Shown piece by piece: positions 1-8,969 of a stretch of 64,000 nt of DNA. How positions within the stretch are numbered: the stretch's first letter is position 1; each line of letters starts with the position of its first letter. The translations under genes were made by a program, and so were the position numbers. Under the pieces are notes generated by a model. It did no database searches. It was not told where the DNA came from and worked only from the letters and a program-made list of their open reading frames with translations. Origin of the DNA: an uncultured Flavobacteriales bacterium (GTDB taxonomy: Bacteria; Bacteroidota; Bacteroidia; Flavobacteriales_G; Salibacteraceae); contig CAJXNO010000002.1 in the NCBI GenBank assembly GCA_913057205.1, positions 62,001 to 126,000 of the forward strand. Reading direction: 5' to 3'.

Positions 1-489
1 AATGTCGAAGGTTTCATAGATCGGCCATACGTACTTACCATCTTCACGTTTCTCAGGCTTGGCCGGACAGTTTGAATCTGCGAGGTGGGTTGAAGCGTAA
101 ACGATGGTTGTATCGCCCGGCAAGAAGTAGGAACACGTTGTTCTTCCCCAACCGGTGCTCACCATATCCGCTTGCTTTTCACCAAGCTGATCTTCTTTCC
201 AACGGGTCACGTAGATCTGATCGCATTCTACATCCCATGCAGGATTGGTCGCTTGGAAGACAAGCATCTCATCATTGGTACTCCAATACGCTTCCGCATT
301 ATCGCCGCCGTAGGTCAACTGACGGATGTTGGTCAAATGCTTCTCGTCTGGATAGTGGATGATGTCTGTGACCGTTTCACCCGACCAGCCATCTTCGGCG
401 CTCGCTTCGTTCTCTGCATTCCCTTTGCTGTTGGAATCACAGGCGGTGAGGAGGACCACCAAGCCAAGCGGAAAAAGTTTCTTCAACAT
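1..489 (-). CDS. Lipoprotein with TolB/PD40-type beta-propeller (partial, C-terminus outside window)
   Basis: The reading frame is open from an ATG at 489 to the window edge, about 163 codons with no stop. It begins MLKKLFPLGLVVLLTAC, a lipoprotein signal with the lipobox LTAC, so the protein should be lipid-anchored in the envelope. After a short Ser/Glu/Asn-rich linker comes IRQLTYGGDNAEAYWS followed by DEMLVFQ, the start of a PD40 (WD40-like, TolB-type) propeller blade. It is divergent from the M28 peptidase gene, sharing the 80-base region between them. The exact role is unknown, and the missing C-terminus prevents a firm family call. Confidence 0.7.
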   Translation of the reverse strand, partial: MLKKLFPLGLVVLLTACDSNSKGNAENEASAEDGWSGETVTDIIHYPDEKHLTNIRQLTYGGDNAEAYWSTNDEMLVFQATNPAWDVECDQIYVTRWKEDQLGEKQADMVSTGWGRTTCSYFLPGDTTIVYASTHLADSNCPAKPEKREDGKYVWPIYETFDI

Positions 490-569
490 TGCATCAATTT
501 TGGAGCTGCAATGTTAATGTACAGCGATAAGAATCTGCGAAGTAGTTTCGCGACAAATTGAAGAAGACG

Positions 570-1817
570 ATGAGAAAGTTCTTGGGCCTCGTTCTAGTGG
601 TGATGATATCGCTTCCTGCAGATGCGCAGCCAGCCGGAGAAGCCTACGGCGAAAAGAAAGCGGTCAAAAGCATTGAGAAGGATGTGAAGACGCTGGCAGA
701 CGACAAGATGGAAGGTAGAGAAACCGGTACCCAAGGTGAGGCATTGGCTGCCGAGTACATCGCCAAGCGGATGGAAAAACTAGGACTGAAGCCGTACGGC
801 ATTGGTGGTTATTTTCAAACCTTCACCTTTACTCCCAGAGCAAATCCCCATGCACAAGAACCACCATCTTCCTCTGGACCGATCATGGGAAAGAACGTGA
901 TCGGCTATTGGGATAACGGAGCTGCGTACACCGTAGTTATTGGAGCACATTACGATCACCTGGGCAAAGGCGGTGAAGGCTCCCTGCACGCGGGTGAAGC
1001 CGCCATCCATAATGGTGCAGATGATAACGCAAGCGGTGTGGCAGCGATGCTCGAATTGGCGCGTATGCTATCGAAATCTGAAGACTTGAAGCAGAGCAAC
1101 TACCTCTTCATCGCCTTCAGTGGCGAGGAGAAGGGCTTGTGGGGCAGCAAGAGTTTTGTTGCCAACCCAACCATACCACTGAATTCCGTGAACTACATGA
1201 TCAACATGGACATGGTAGGCCGGCTGGACAGCAATAAACTAGCGATCAATGCCACGGGTACCTCCACGAAGTGGGAAGAAGCCCTGAAGGCCGCGAATAC
1301 AGATGATCTGGAATTGGTACAAGGTGAGTCAGGCATAGGTCCATCGGATCACACCAGCTTCTACCTCGAGGACATCCCCGTGCTGCATTTTTTCACCGGC
1401 CAACACAGCGACTACCACAAACCCAGCGATGACACGGAGAAGGTCAACATGGAAGGCATAAAGGTCGTCAGTGATTTCATCTATCGCGTAATGGAGCACG
1501 TGCAGCTACATGGCAAGCTGGATCACCAAGCAACCAAAAGCAATGAGCAGGATACGCCACGCTTCAAGGTAACGCTCGGCGTGATGCCCGACTACATGTT
1601 TCAAGGAAACGGCATGCGCATCGACGGCATCATCCCTGATCGTCCGGCCGAAAAAGCCGGCCTGAAACGCGGCGATATCGTGATCAAAATGGGCGATGTA
1701 GAAATCAAAGACATGCAGACCTACATGCAAGGCCTAGGTCAGTTTGAAACGGGAGATAAAGCCACCGTGGTGGTGAAGCGAGGAAGCGAGGAGCTTGAGG
1801 TAGTTGTGGAGTTTTGA
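570..1817 (+). CDS. Secreted M28-family metallopeptidase with C-terminal PDZ domain
   Basis: Predicted zinc aminopeptidase of family M28 with an N-terminal signal peptide (MRKFLGLVLVVMISLPADAQ). Expected dizinc ligands and catalytic residues are visible in order: His in GAHYDHLG (about residue 127), Asp in NGADDNASG (about 151), the Glu pair in SGEEKGLWG (about 185), Asp in MDMVGR (about 213) and His in SDHTSFY (about 260). Residues about 335-415 form a PDZ domain (PAEKAGLKRGDIVIKMGD). An in-frame TTG at 558 is an alternative start; I prefer the ATG at 570 because it gives a cleaner signal peptide and lies 19 bases after a TAGTTTCG -7-like box (543-550). It likely digests peptides in the periplasm or outside the cell. 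Confidence 0.9.
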   Translation: MRKFLGLVLVVMISLPADAQPAGEAYGEKKAVKSIEKDVKTLADDKMEGRETGTQGEALAAEYIAKRMEKLGLKPYGIGGYFQTFTFTPRANPHAQEPPSSSGPIMGKNVIGYWDNGAAYTVVIGAHYDHLGKGGEGSLHAGEAAIHNGADDNASGVAAMLELARMLSKSEDLKQSNYLFIAFSGEEKGLWGSKSFVANPTIPLNSVNYMINMDMVGRLDSNKLAINATGTSTKWEEALKAANTDDLELVQGESGIGPSDHTSFYLEDIPVLHFFTGQHSDYHKPSDDTEKVNMEGIKVVSDFIYRVMEHVQLHGKLDHQATKSNEQDTPRFKVTLGVMPDYMFQGNGMRIDGIIPDRPAEKAGLKRGDIVIKMGDVEIKDMQTYMQGLGQFETGDKATVVVKRGSEELEVVVEF

Positions 1818-2024
1818 TTGTGCAGGTATTTGGAACTAGGTATTAGGAACCGAGCGGAGCGAGCTCAACGATCACGCCTTAGCATGAGCGTTGGTTAGGT
1901 ACAAGGTATTAGGAACCAATCCACGCCGCCAACGTGGACGATTCTAGCTCCTAGCCCCTCTTAAGACTTACGACTTAAGACTCCCCCTGATAGCCGATAG
2001 CCGACAGCCGACAGTCGATAGCTC
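1818..2024. repeat. Mosaic intergenic repeat with heptamer arrays
   Basis: No gene is visible. The stretch holds degenerate 7-base tandem repeats: GGTATTAGGAAC-like units near 1845 and 1907, CTTAAGA/CTTACGA units at about 1960-1983, and TAGCCGA/CAGCCGA units at about 1989-2023. The order CTTACGA array, then GACTCCCCCTGA, then TAGCCGA array recurs at 35165-35220. In reverse complement, the same heptamers recur at 62950-63030. Confidence 0.75.
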
Positions 2025-2810
2025 CTATTCACACCCCCCTTCCTCGTCCAAACAGGCACGCTCAATCTCAATATCGCCTTCCTCTTCAGGTTTGCAGGCG
2101 AAATCGATCTGGGTAACGTTCAAGCGGATGTAACTGGACGCAATGGTCCGTATGGGCCAATCGCAAAATGACGTGTCATCCAATTGCTTCTCTAGTGCCC
2201 TGCCTTGGCATGCATCGTCTTCCAGATCCAATTGCTCGATGGCTTTGATCAAACAAGGCTTGCTGCTGGCTCCGCCAAGCGAGCCCAGAGTCAGTGCTTC
2301 TCCATTTGACCAGTCTACGGCTTGATCGTGTTGGTTTTGCTTAAAGCGTTTCATGCCATTGCTTCGCGTGGCGTGCAGGTGTTGATGATTGAAAAACGGC
2401 TCCCGATCATCAGGAAAGCCTACGCTGTGAATGTGCATGTCAACCTCGTGCGGGGTTGCAGCAAAATTGGCTTTGCTCATTCCTAGTCTGTTCCGGAGCA
2501 GCTCTAATAAGGCATCAGGACCTAAGAATGCATCATCGCTTATCGCTGGTAGCGCAGTCAGTGCTTCAAAACGGTTGGTGTCTTGGAATGCCTTGAGCCG
2601 ATAGCCCTCACGAAACCTTGTCTCCAACAATATGGCGGCCGTATCGTTGGGGTGTGCCTCAAATACAGGGTATTCATGCACAATGAAATAGGTCAATGAA
2701 TCGTCGCGAAAAACGCCCGCCTCAATAACGTATCGATAATTGAGGTGGCTTTGCGTAAAGGCCGATCCAGCCCAGAGAAAGATCAGCACAAACAAGTAGT
2801 TCTTAAGCAT
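2025..2810 (-). CDS. Secreted protein of unknown function
   Basis: Encodes 261 residues with a clear signal peptide (MLKNYLFVLIFLWAGSAFTQ), so it is exported. I do not recognise the family. The body is hydrophilic and His-rich around the middle (HEVDMHIHSVG, then FFNHQHLHATRSNG). It has several cysteines in the C-terminal third (CLIKA, DDACQG, SFCDW, FACKPEEE) and ends with an acidic, Cys-containing tail (ACLDEEGGCE). It is monocistronic between a repeat region and a divergently transcribed gene. The start is the only ATG before the signal peptide. Confidence 0.7.
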   Translation of the reverse strand: MLKNYLFVLIFLWAGSAFTQSHLNYRYVIEAGVFRDDSLTYFIVHEYPVFEAHPNDTAAILLETRFREGYRLKAFQDTNRFEALTALPAISDDAFLGPDALLELLRNRLGMSKANFAATPHEVDMHIHSVGFPDDREPFFNHQHLHATRSNGMKRFKQNQHDQAVDWSNGEALTLGSLGGASSKPCLIKAIEQLDLEDDACQGRALEKQLDDTSFCDWPIRTIASSYIRLNVTQIDFACKPEEEGDIEIERACLDEEGGCE

Positions 2811-2872
2811 GAAACAAATCTACGGGGAACTTCGTATTTGCATCCAGTACCGTCAACTACTTATTTTTCAAC

Positions 2873-3403
2873 GTGTTTAAGCACCTGACCCTACCCTGCT
2901 TCCTTATGCTGCTTTGCTGCGGAGCCGTGCCTTCATTGCACGCCCAAGACATGAGCAACTCCTTTGACTTTGCAGAGCGTCTAAGTCCGCTTGAAGTGGT
3001 GCACAACATGGATGACCTCCTACTCCCTACGCGCCTCGAGGCCATGGAGTCTGGTCGACTCAACGACTACCTTGCCTACCTCAACGTTGCCAAAAGCTTT
3101 GTGCATGCGGAGCGTTACCATGAAGCTCAGAAAGCCTACATCGAAACCGTGGGTGTGATCTGGAAGGATAAGGATCAAAGCAAACTGATCGCACAACTCG
3201 AGCGGGAGCTGACCAAGGCCGATGCGCAGATGATGACCGATCAGCGTCCCTCTGGACTGGATGAAAACTACCAACCGGTCCGTTCCAGCGATCGAAGGCA
3301 AGAACAATTTGCTTCGAGCTACTCACCGCAGAGCGCAGGCAACAAGATCGATGAGATGATGCAGTTCTTGATCGATGCGGTGTACCGTGATAAAGCTGCA
3401 TAG
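2873..3403 (+). CDS. Secreted repeat protein, N-terminal part of a gene interrupted by an in-frame TAG
   Basis: Encodes 176 residues from a GTG start with a signal peptide (FKHLTLPCFLMLLCCGAVPS, cleavage near LHAQ). The mature part has a helical TPR-like segment (YLAYLNVAKSFVHAERYHEA). The reading frame ends at a TAG at 3401-3403 and continues open in the same frame for 242 more codons. The segment after the stop lacks any signal peptide and repeats the same helical motif (LKYCRHLVEMEEYEAARKAY), so the two halves almost certainly formed one protein of about 419 residues. No ATG fits the signal peptide, so the GTG start is accepted. Function unknown. Confidence 0.65.
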   Translation: MFKHLTLPCFLMLLCCGAVPSLHAQDMSNSFDFAERLSPLEVVHNMDDLLLPTRLEAMESGRLNDYLAYLNVAKSFVHAERYHEAQKAYIETVGVIWKDKDQSKLIAQLERELTKADAQMMTDQRPSGLDENYQPVRSSDRRQEQFASSYSPQSAGNKIDEMMQFLIDAVYRDKAA

Positions 3404-4132
3404 TTGACCCTCGTGGGGGAATTGAAGTACTGCCGACACTTGGTTGAGATGGAGGAGTATGAAGCGGCACGAAAGGCCTATCACACAGCCATCCTTGCGC
3501 ACCTTTATCCCAAGTGGACCGGTAGCCTGTTGGAAGACATCAACAAAGTAATCGCGCGAACGGAACCCTTCACCACACCTTCAGAAGCCAATCCTGGTAT
3601 GTCATTGAGTCAAGCACAAGCCCTGGCTGAGGTGCGTAGCTTACTGATTCCGGTGATGGACTACTACGAAGGAAACATTCCACTAGAAGATGGCATCCGA
3701 AGGTTCATGGAACGCTTGGCGGAAGGCGACCTTAACGGTTCGTTCGAGTTGCTGGAACGCACCTTAGAACCCTTTGCTACGAACGACTGGATCGAAGGAC
3801 GCAGTGAGCGTATGCGTATGATCCTGAACAGAGCCCAGCCAGAAAAGCCAAATGAAACCGTAGCTCCAATGGCTGAGCTAGCTATAAAGGCAGAAGACAT
3901 CCGCTACAGTAAAGAAGAAATGGAAGGTAGAACCGTTGAACGCCTTCAACTCGAAGAGGCGCATGAAAACATGACCTACAAAAAAGTAAAGCACCGGTGG
4001 GGTGGTGTTTATTACTTCATCAATGATGAGCCTACGAAGGATACGGAATGGTTACGGGGGTGGAGGAGCTATCAGAACCAAGAAGGAATCTTGGATCCCG
4101 GTTTGGGATCTCCTACGGTCAAGCAGTACTGA
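3404..4132 (+). CDS. C-terminal part of the same interrupted secreted repeat protein
   Basis: This is the in-frame continuation after the TAG at 3401-3403. It starts directly with TTG (3404) and the first ATG is at 3449, inside a predicted helix. Translated alone it would give a cytoplasmic protein, since no export signal is present, whereas the upstream half carries the signal peptide. It contains TPR-like helices (LVEMEEYEAARKAYHTAILA, then LIPVMDYYEGNIPLEDGIRR). The last third is basic and aromatic-rich (KVKHRWGGVYYFINDEP). Recoding, readthrough and recent nonsense mutation are all possible. A separately initiated protein is least likely. Confidence 0.6.
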   Translation: MTLVGELKYCRHLVEMEEYEAARKAYHTAILAHLYPKWTGSLLEDINKVIARTEPFTTPSEANPGMSLSQAQALAEVRSLLIPVMDYYEGNIPLEDGIRRFMERLAEGDLNGSFELLERTLEPFATNDWIEGRSERMRMILNRAQPEKPNETVAPMAELAIKAEDIRYSKEEMEGRTVERLQLEEAHENMTYKKVKHRWGGVYYFINDEPTKDTEWLRGWRSYQNQEGILDPGLGSPTVKQY

Positions 4133-4183
4133 GAATCACTTTTTCTTCGCTCTTGCGAGTTCCCCGTCGATGAGTGCCGCTTC

Positions 4184-4555
4184 CTAGAGGTAAGATCGTA
4201 GTGAATCAAAAGGGACATCCTTGAGACGCGCATAACGCACATAGTAAACGAACTTCCGCTCCCCTTTTTGTAGAAGCTGATCCGGGTCTATGAGCAGGTG
4301 TCCCTGCTGAAAACCAAACTCCACCCCTTCGTAACTTCTTTGCTTTCCCCAATACACGCCTCCCGGCCAGAGGTAGCAAATCCCTTTATGCTTACGGAAG
4401 AAGGGCACATTGTAAGATAGTTTCTCTGAGACTTCAGGGATACAATCAAAAACCAACTGCCGAGGCGCTTCCGTGATCTCACGTTCGTGCTCCGGCAGAT
4501 GATCTAAACAGTCTTCAACGTTCCTGAATCGAACGTTCTGCATGGGCTTCCCCAT
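4184..4555 (-). CDS. DUF1801 (YdhG-like) domain protein
   Basis: Encodes 123 residues, the usual length of the small DUF1801 family. Typical features are VFDCIPEVSEKLSYNVPFFR (the conserved region with Pro-x-Phe), followed by YLWPGGVYWGK and a C-terminal VYYVRYARLKDVP segment. The family resembles frataxin-like folds and is cytoplasmic; its biochemical role is not established. It sits 5 bases downstream of the DUF2911 gene on the same strand, so the two are probably cotranscribed. Confidence 0.8.
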   Translation of the reverse strand: MGKPMQNVRFRNVEDCLDHLPEHEREITEAPRQLVFDCIPEVSEKLSYNVPFFRKHKGICYLWPGGVYWGKQRSYEGVEFGFQQGHLLIDPDQLLQKGERKFVYYVRYARLKDVPFDSLRSYL

Positions 4556-4560
4556 AGGTG

Positions 4561-5070
4561 CTATGGCATGGGTTGCACGTTAAAGCTAACGGCTACCTTC
4601 TCCCATTTGAGGTTTACTTTATCCTTTCCTACTTCAAACATCATCTGTTCTTGGTGCTTGCCTGTTGTTGGCTTCACCTCTACGCGTAAGGCGTCCATGT
4701 CTGCATTGTACTTGTACGCTCCCCACTGCTTCGGATCCTTATTGAAGATGATGGTCCAGGTTTCCTCACCAGGGATGGTGAACAAAGCATAGGTTCCAGC
4801 TTCCAAAGCGTTATCACCTTCGATCATGATGTTCTTGTCTGTCGTAAAGCGGGTAGCTTCGTTTGCTCCGGTTCTCCATACTTTATCGTAAGGCACCAAA
4901 TCTCCCCATACCGCCCGATCACGAACGGATGGTGCGTTGTACTCAATGGTGATCTTGGTATCGCCGATCATTCCCTCTGCGGTTTGTGGAGGACTCAATG
5001 GCTTGTCTTGTGCAAAAGCGGCACTTGAAAGGAGCAGTGCACTTGCGATGAAAATGTTCTTAAAGGTCAT
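4561..5070 (-). CDS. DUF2911 domain secreted protein
   Basis: Encodes 169 residues with a signal peptide (MTFKNIFIASALLLSSAAFA, then Q). The core matches the Bacteroidota-enriched DUF2911 family: ITIEYNAPSVRDRAVWGDLV, PYDKVWRTGANEATRFTT, and GTYALFTIPGEETWTIIFNK. The length is typical for a single-domain member. It is predicted to be periplasmic or surface-exposed, and no activity is established for the family. It is first in a probable two-gene unit with the DUF1801 gene. Confidence 0.88.
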   Translation of the reverse strand: MTFKNIFIASALLLSSAAFAQDKPLSPPQTAEGMIGDTKITIEYNAPSVRDRAVWGDLVPYDKVWRTGANEATRFTTDKNIMIEGDNALEAGTYALFTIPGEETWTIIFNKDPKQWGAYKYNADMDALRVEVKPTTGKHQEQMMFEVGKDKVNLKWEKVAVSFNVQPMP

Positions 5071-5122
5071 GTGATTTGAATTTTGAGCAAATTACGATTT
5101 ATGTGATTAGGATGATGAAACC

Positions 5123-6718
5123 TCATCGCATGGCCGTTTGTTCGCTCGCCTCCATGTTGGCCTTATCCGCTAGGTATTGCTCCACGCGGTGGTCAGCCCA
5201 ATTCCATTCTTTCCAAGAGCGTTCATCCTGGTATTCAGCAAATGCCGCCATCCGTTCCTGAAGACGTGCATGAAACTGTTCTGCGGATATGTATTGCGCT
5301 TCGTCTGGAAAGCGCTCGTTCCGCTTTTCCTCGATCTCCTTTAACCGCTCCAACGGTAGGTCTAAGTAAGGAAAGCTCTCAAAGTTCATCCGGATCAGGA
5401 AGTCGAAATGAACAAAAGCGGTATCGGCGTGGGCCATGTTGTAGCGTGCGATGAAGGGATCCCAGCTGATGCTTGCACTCAAGAGGAAGACCAACAATAC
5501 CGCCATGGAATTGGTACGCAACAGGTAGTACAACCGCTTTCGATGCAGCACCTTCCAGAGCACCGTGAAGAGTCCAAAGAGCACCAAGGCTAAAAAGAAC
5601 ATCACCGCTATGCGCTTGTAGGCCAGGTTGAAGTATTCAATGTAATACAGGTTTCTCCGCACCACCGATAGCGCCAAAAACCCATTCTGAGCGATCCAGA
5701 TGATGGTGAGCTTGCGCAGCAATGGACTGTGAAGAAAGTTGAGGTTACCCCGATAATAGTAAAGGGTAATGGCAATGGATATGAAGATGCTCAACACCAG
5801 CAACCAGGTGCCTTCATGTACAAATTGCTTGAGGTAGTCGCCGTTCCACTCAAATCCGATCCATACGTACCAAAGGTCAAACGCATTCAAGATCAGAAGC
5901 AATAGGTTCAATCCAAGGAGGAGGAAAATAGCAGATCGCCATTCGTGCTTAAGTCCCATGAGTGAAATCCCCTGCAGCACGGGTTGGCGTTGGCGCAACA
6001 TGGTTTCCTGTTGTTTAGACTCCCATTGCTGCAATTGTTCCCAAGCAGCGGGCGTAAGGGCGTAAACGCTCATCACTAAGCCCAGCACAAACAAGGCCAG
6101 CCATTGCATGTTAACCATCCCTTTCACCCAAACGAAGAAAGAATGCATGTATGCACTGAAGTTCCCCAAATAGCTTTCAAACCATGGATTAGCGGCGCTG
6201 TAGATCCAAACGAAAAGCAAGATGATAAGAACCGGAGCCATGAAATAGTAGTACCGAAGGTATTTCCCGAGTTTGCTACTGGAATCCTTTTGAAAAAGGA
6301 ACAGGTCTCTCAAGGTATTGATCGCAGCGAGCAGTGCCTGGGCAGCGGTTTGAAGCATCAAGGTGAAGGCCGAACGCAATTGCGGTGAACTGCTTGCAGA
6401 AACAAAGAAGCCACACCAAATGAGGCTCACAACAAAGGTCCAGCCACTAGGGTGTAACACTACAGAAACAGCCGAAAGCAAGACACCAGCTGCTCCCACA
6501 TAGGTCAAGCGTTGAAATCGATCGCGGTACAAGAAGAACATGGAAACAACGGTAGCCAATACGAAGAGCAACCAGTTCAAGCCGGGATAGGCATCGAAGA
6601 ACAAATAACTAAAGAGCAGGGCGAGCGAGAGGATGAAGACGAAACGCATACGGACAAGTTTGGGGTTGTATGCGCTCAATAACGTCATGCTGATCAGCTT
6701 AGTACATCGGTTTATCAC
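5123..6718 (-). CDS. DUF4173-type integral membrane protein
   Basis: Encodes 531 residues with about a dozen hydrophobic segments in the first 420 residues (for example FVFILSLALLFSYLFF and WLLVLSIFISIAITLYYYRG). These are followed by a soluble, charged C-terminal domain of about 110 residues (LERLKEIEEKRNERFPDEAQ). The motif RRNLYYIEYFNLAYKRIAVM after the transmembrane core fits the DUF4153/DUF4173 family common in Bacteroidota. The start overlaps the stop of the upstream TRIC-channel gene by 4 bases, implying coupled translation. An internal ATG at 6688 is also possible. The function is unknown. Confidence 0.75.
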   Translation of the reverse strand: MINRCTKLISMTLLSAYNPKLVRMRFVFILSLALLFSYLFFDAYPGLNWLLFVLATVVSMFFLYRDRFQRLTYVGAAGVLLSAVSVVLHPSGWTFVVSLIWCGFFVSASSSPQLRSAFTLMLQTAAQALLAAINTLRDLFLFQKDSSSKLGKYLRYYYFMAPVLIILLFVWIYSAANPWFESYLGNFSAYMHSFFVWVKGMVNMQWLALFVLGLVMSVYALTPAAWEQLQQWESKQQETMLRQRQPVLQGISLMGLKHEWRSAIFLLLGLNLLLLILNAFDLWYVWIGFEWNGDYLKQFVHEGTWLLVLSIFISIAITLYYYRGNLNFLHSPLLRKLTIIWIAQNGFLALSVVRRNLYYIEYFNLAYKRIAVMFFLALVLFGLFTVLWKVLHRKRLYYLLRTNSMAVLLVFLLSASISWDPFIARYNMAHADTAFVHFDFLIRMNFESFPYLDLPLERLKEIEEKRNERFPDEAQYISAEQFHARLQERMAAFAEYQDERSWKEWNWADHRVEQYLADKANMEASEQTAMR

Positions 6719-7362
6719 TCCTTAACAGTCCAACCTTCCCCTTCTGTATACGTGGGTAGTTTGATTCCGTAGCGGTAGGTCAAATGACGGATCAAGAAGA
6801 TCAAAATGATGGAGAATGGGATGTTGAACTCCTCTGGCACCTCGAACCAACGAAGGATGAAATACACCAGTCCACCGCTCGCTCCGGCCAGCGCGTAGAT
6901 TTCTTTCCGCGTGAGTAGCATCGGTTTCTCGCCGGTGATCAAGTCTCGGATCAATCCGCCAAAAGTGGCCGTGATTGTACCCAACGAAATACTTATGAAA
7001 ACGCTGTAGTTGTTCTCGATCCCCATTTGAATGCCGGCCATGGTAAAGAGTCCTAAACCGGCGGCATCAAACAGGTAGACAAAGTAGTTCAGCTTGTTCA
7101 TGTACGGATTCAAGAAAATAGCCGAAAGCGCACCGATCACAATCGTGATGATTAACGCATTGTTGGCCATCCATTCCACCGGTGTATTGCCGATGAGCAG
7201 GTCACGCACCGTACCGCCACCGATCGAAGTGACAAAGGCCAAGACGAAAACTCCGAAGAGATCGAAACGTTTCTTGATGGCCAAGGTGGCCCCCGAGATG
7301 GAAAAAGCCAGGGTTCCCAGCGTATCCAACACGTCCAGCAGGTTCAAGCCAAAGATGGTCAT
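6715..7362 (-). CDS. Trimeric intracellular cation (TRIC) channel family protein (UPF0126)
   Basis: Encodes 215 residues with seven hydrophobic segments arranged as two repeats, the architecture of bacterial TRIC/YadS-type proteins. Signature glycine-rich pieces are visible in both halves: SIGGGTVRDLLIGNTPV (first repeat) and ATFGGLIRDLITGEKPMLL (second). These Gly-Gly-x-x-Arg-Asp motifs line the kinked pore helices in the family. It is an inner-membrane cation channel candidate, possibly with a role in potassium homeostasis or amino-acid related physiology. It is cotranscribed with the downstream DUF4173 gene (4-base overlap). Confidence 0.9.
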   Translation of the reverse strand: MTIFGLNLLDVLDTLGTLAFSISGATLAIKKRFDLFGVFVLAFVTSIGGGTVRDLLIGNTPVEWMANNALIITIVIGALSAIFLNPYMNKLNYFVYLFDAAGLGLFTMAGIQMGIENNYSVFISISLGTITATFGGLIRDLITGEKPMLLTRKEIYALAGASGGLVYFILRWFEVPEEFNIPFSIILIFLIRHLTYRYGIKLPTYTEGEGWTVKE

Positions 7363-7390
7363 GCCGCGAAGGTAGGTCTTTACCCCTTCC

Positions 7391-8959
7391 TTAATCGATG
7401 ATTACCCGCTTCGTGGTGACGCCTTCAGCACTCCGAACCTGAAGGAAGTAATGCCCTGCATCCAAAGCCGCTACTTGAACGAGCGCTCGATTTCCTGAAA
7501 GCTGCACTTCCGTAGGATGTAAACGTCCAACCAAATCCAGCAATTGAACCGATTCAATCGCTTCTTGCGCCACTACGTTCAATTGATCTGTAGCAGGATT
7601 GGGGAATACGTTAACTTGATTGGCGCGCGGACCTTCATCTACGCCAAGGGGCCAGTTGCTCAATTGCACGTCTAATTGGGTCAACTTACCCAGCTCCAAG
7701 GTGACGTTCTCGATCACTTTATCGTAGTAACCTTCGGCGGATACACGCACGGTGTAGTTGCCACCGTTCAAGGTTCCCATGGCGTACTTCCCTACAATAC
7801 TGCCCTCCACTTGCTGACTGTCTTCCACCAACTCGATCTCAGGGAAGAAGATGACATTACCGGTATGCTGATCGGTGACTTGACCTTCTAAATAGCATGC
7901 GCGCTGATAATCTGCCTCCAGCACATATAAACCCTTCTCAATATCCGTTGCGATGATTCGCCCAGAAGGCAACCAAGGATACGCCCCCCAACAGCCGTGA
8001 AAGCCTTGGTAATGGTAATCTGGAGAGGTGTCATAGCGACCAACCTCCACCATGTTGTTCGGTCGAGTTACATCAAGAATGCTCAGTCCGATCGTGTAAT
8101 ACGATGTGATCAAGAACTGATCCATGTAGTGCGTGTTGTGCGGGATGATACCGGTGTCGTTGGGCATCCACGTGTCTACTAAGGTTGGGTTCAGGGGTTC
8201 AGAAATGTCATAGGCTGCGATCTTTGCGTTGCGCACCTCATCCGTTGTGAATAGGTAGCGCGCATCGTCTGAATACCACATGTTGTGGGTGAACGCGCTC
8301 GGTGTTTTCCAAGAGGTGATGATCTGTGGGTTGCTCTTGTCGCTCACATCGATGGTCTGCGCTTCACCTACGTACACGGCACCACCCCATAAGGTATCGT
8401 TCCGAACCACGCCATCGTGTAGGTAGTGGTCATCGTACACACCAACTACGGTCGGATCCATCGGATCTTGGTTCAGGTCCAAAATGATCGCGCCGCCATT
8501 GCCATAGTTCGCACCGAAGATGTAGGCGTAGCCTTGGTCATCAATGTAAAGATTATGGGCGCTGTAGAAGGTAGCTGTGTCGCCCACCCAATAGGTGTAG
8601 GTGAGGTTGTTGTCTTCCGGTAACGGACTCATATCTACGATCAAGAGGCCATTGAAACACTCACAGGTAACGTAAGCATGGTCTCCCCACGTCTTGATGT
8701 CGCGCCAAGTGGTCGTTAATCCAGGTGCACCGAATACATTCTCCATGTCAGAAGGATCGGTAACATCGATGATGGAGAAGCCATTTTCACGTCCCACCAA
8801 GGCGTACTCATTGCCTTGTTCATCTACATAGCCCCAAATGTCATTTAACTCTGCGCCAAACTGCATGTATCCGACATAGTCGATGTTGAAGTTGGGAATG
8901 GGCTGTGAAAAAAGCGCTGTACAGGTAAGCACGAGCGCGCTAAGCGTAATAAATCTCAA
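7391..8959 (-). CDS. Choice-of-anchor B family secreted protein with T9SS type A sorting domain
   Basis: Exported beta-propeller (LVIVD-type repeats) protein. Repeats such as ISIIDVTDPSDMENVF-like blades (GFSIIDVTDPSDMENVFGAP, LSILDVTRPNNMVEVGRYD) typify choice-of-anchor B proteins. They are followed by a carboxypeptidase-regulatory-like segment (about residues 400-450 of the mature chain). The last 75 residues are a T9SS sorting domain (NVFPNPATDQLNVVAQ and YFLQVRSAEGVTTKRVIID). I place the start at a TTG (8959), which gives the signal peptide MRFITLSALVLTCTALFSQ only 10 bases after the parC stop. A longer open frame exists but its first 87 codons overlap parC and give a non-protein-like Arg/Lys run. 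No ATG is available. Confidence 0.8.
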   Translation of the reverse strand: MRFITLSALVLTCTALFSQPIPNFNIDYVGYMQFGAELNDIWGYVDEQGNEYALVGRENGFSIIDVTDPSDMENVFGAPGLTTTWRDIKTWGDHAYVTCECFNGLLIVDMSPLPEDNNLTYTYWVGDTATFYSAHNLYIDDQGYAYIFGANYGNGGAIILDLNQDPMDPTVVGVYDDHYLHDGVVRNDTLWGGAVYVGEAQTIDVSDKSNPQIITSWKTPSAFTHNMWYSDDARYLFTTDEVRNAKIAAYDISEPLNPTLVDTWMPNDTGIIPHNTHYMDQFLITSYYTIGLSILDVTRPNNMVEVGRYDTSPDYHYQGFHGCWGAYPWLPSGRIIATDIEKGLYVLEADYQRACYLEGQVTDQHTGNVIFFPEIELVEDSQQVEGSIVGKYAMGTLNGGNYTVRVSAEGYYDKVIENVTLELGKLTQLDVQLSNWPLGVDEGPRANQVNVFPNPATDQLNVVAQEAIESVQLLDLVGRLHPTEVQLSGNRALVQVAALDAGHYFLQVRSAEGVTTKRVIID

Positions 8960-8969
8960 TAGCTTGTGT

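Noticed and set aside
3404-4132. A separate gene starting at TTG 3404
   Set aside because: It lacks a signal peptide while its repeat motif continues from the upstream exported half. Zero spacing to the TAG and the same frame point to one interrupted gene.
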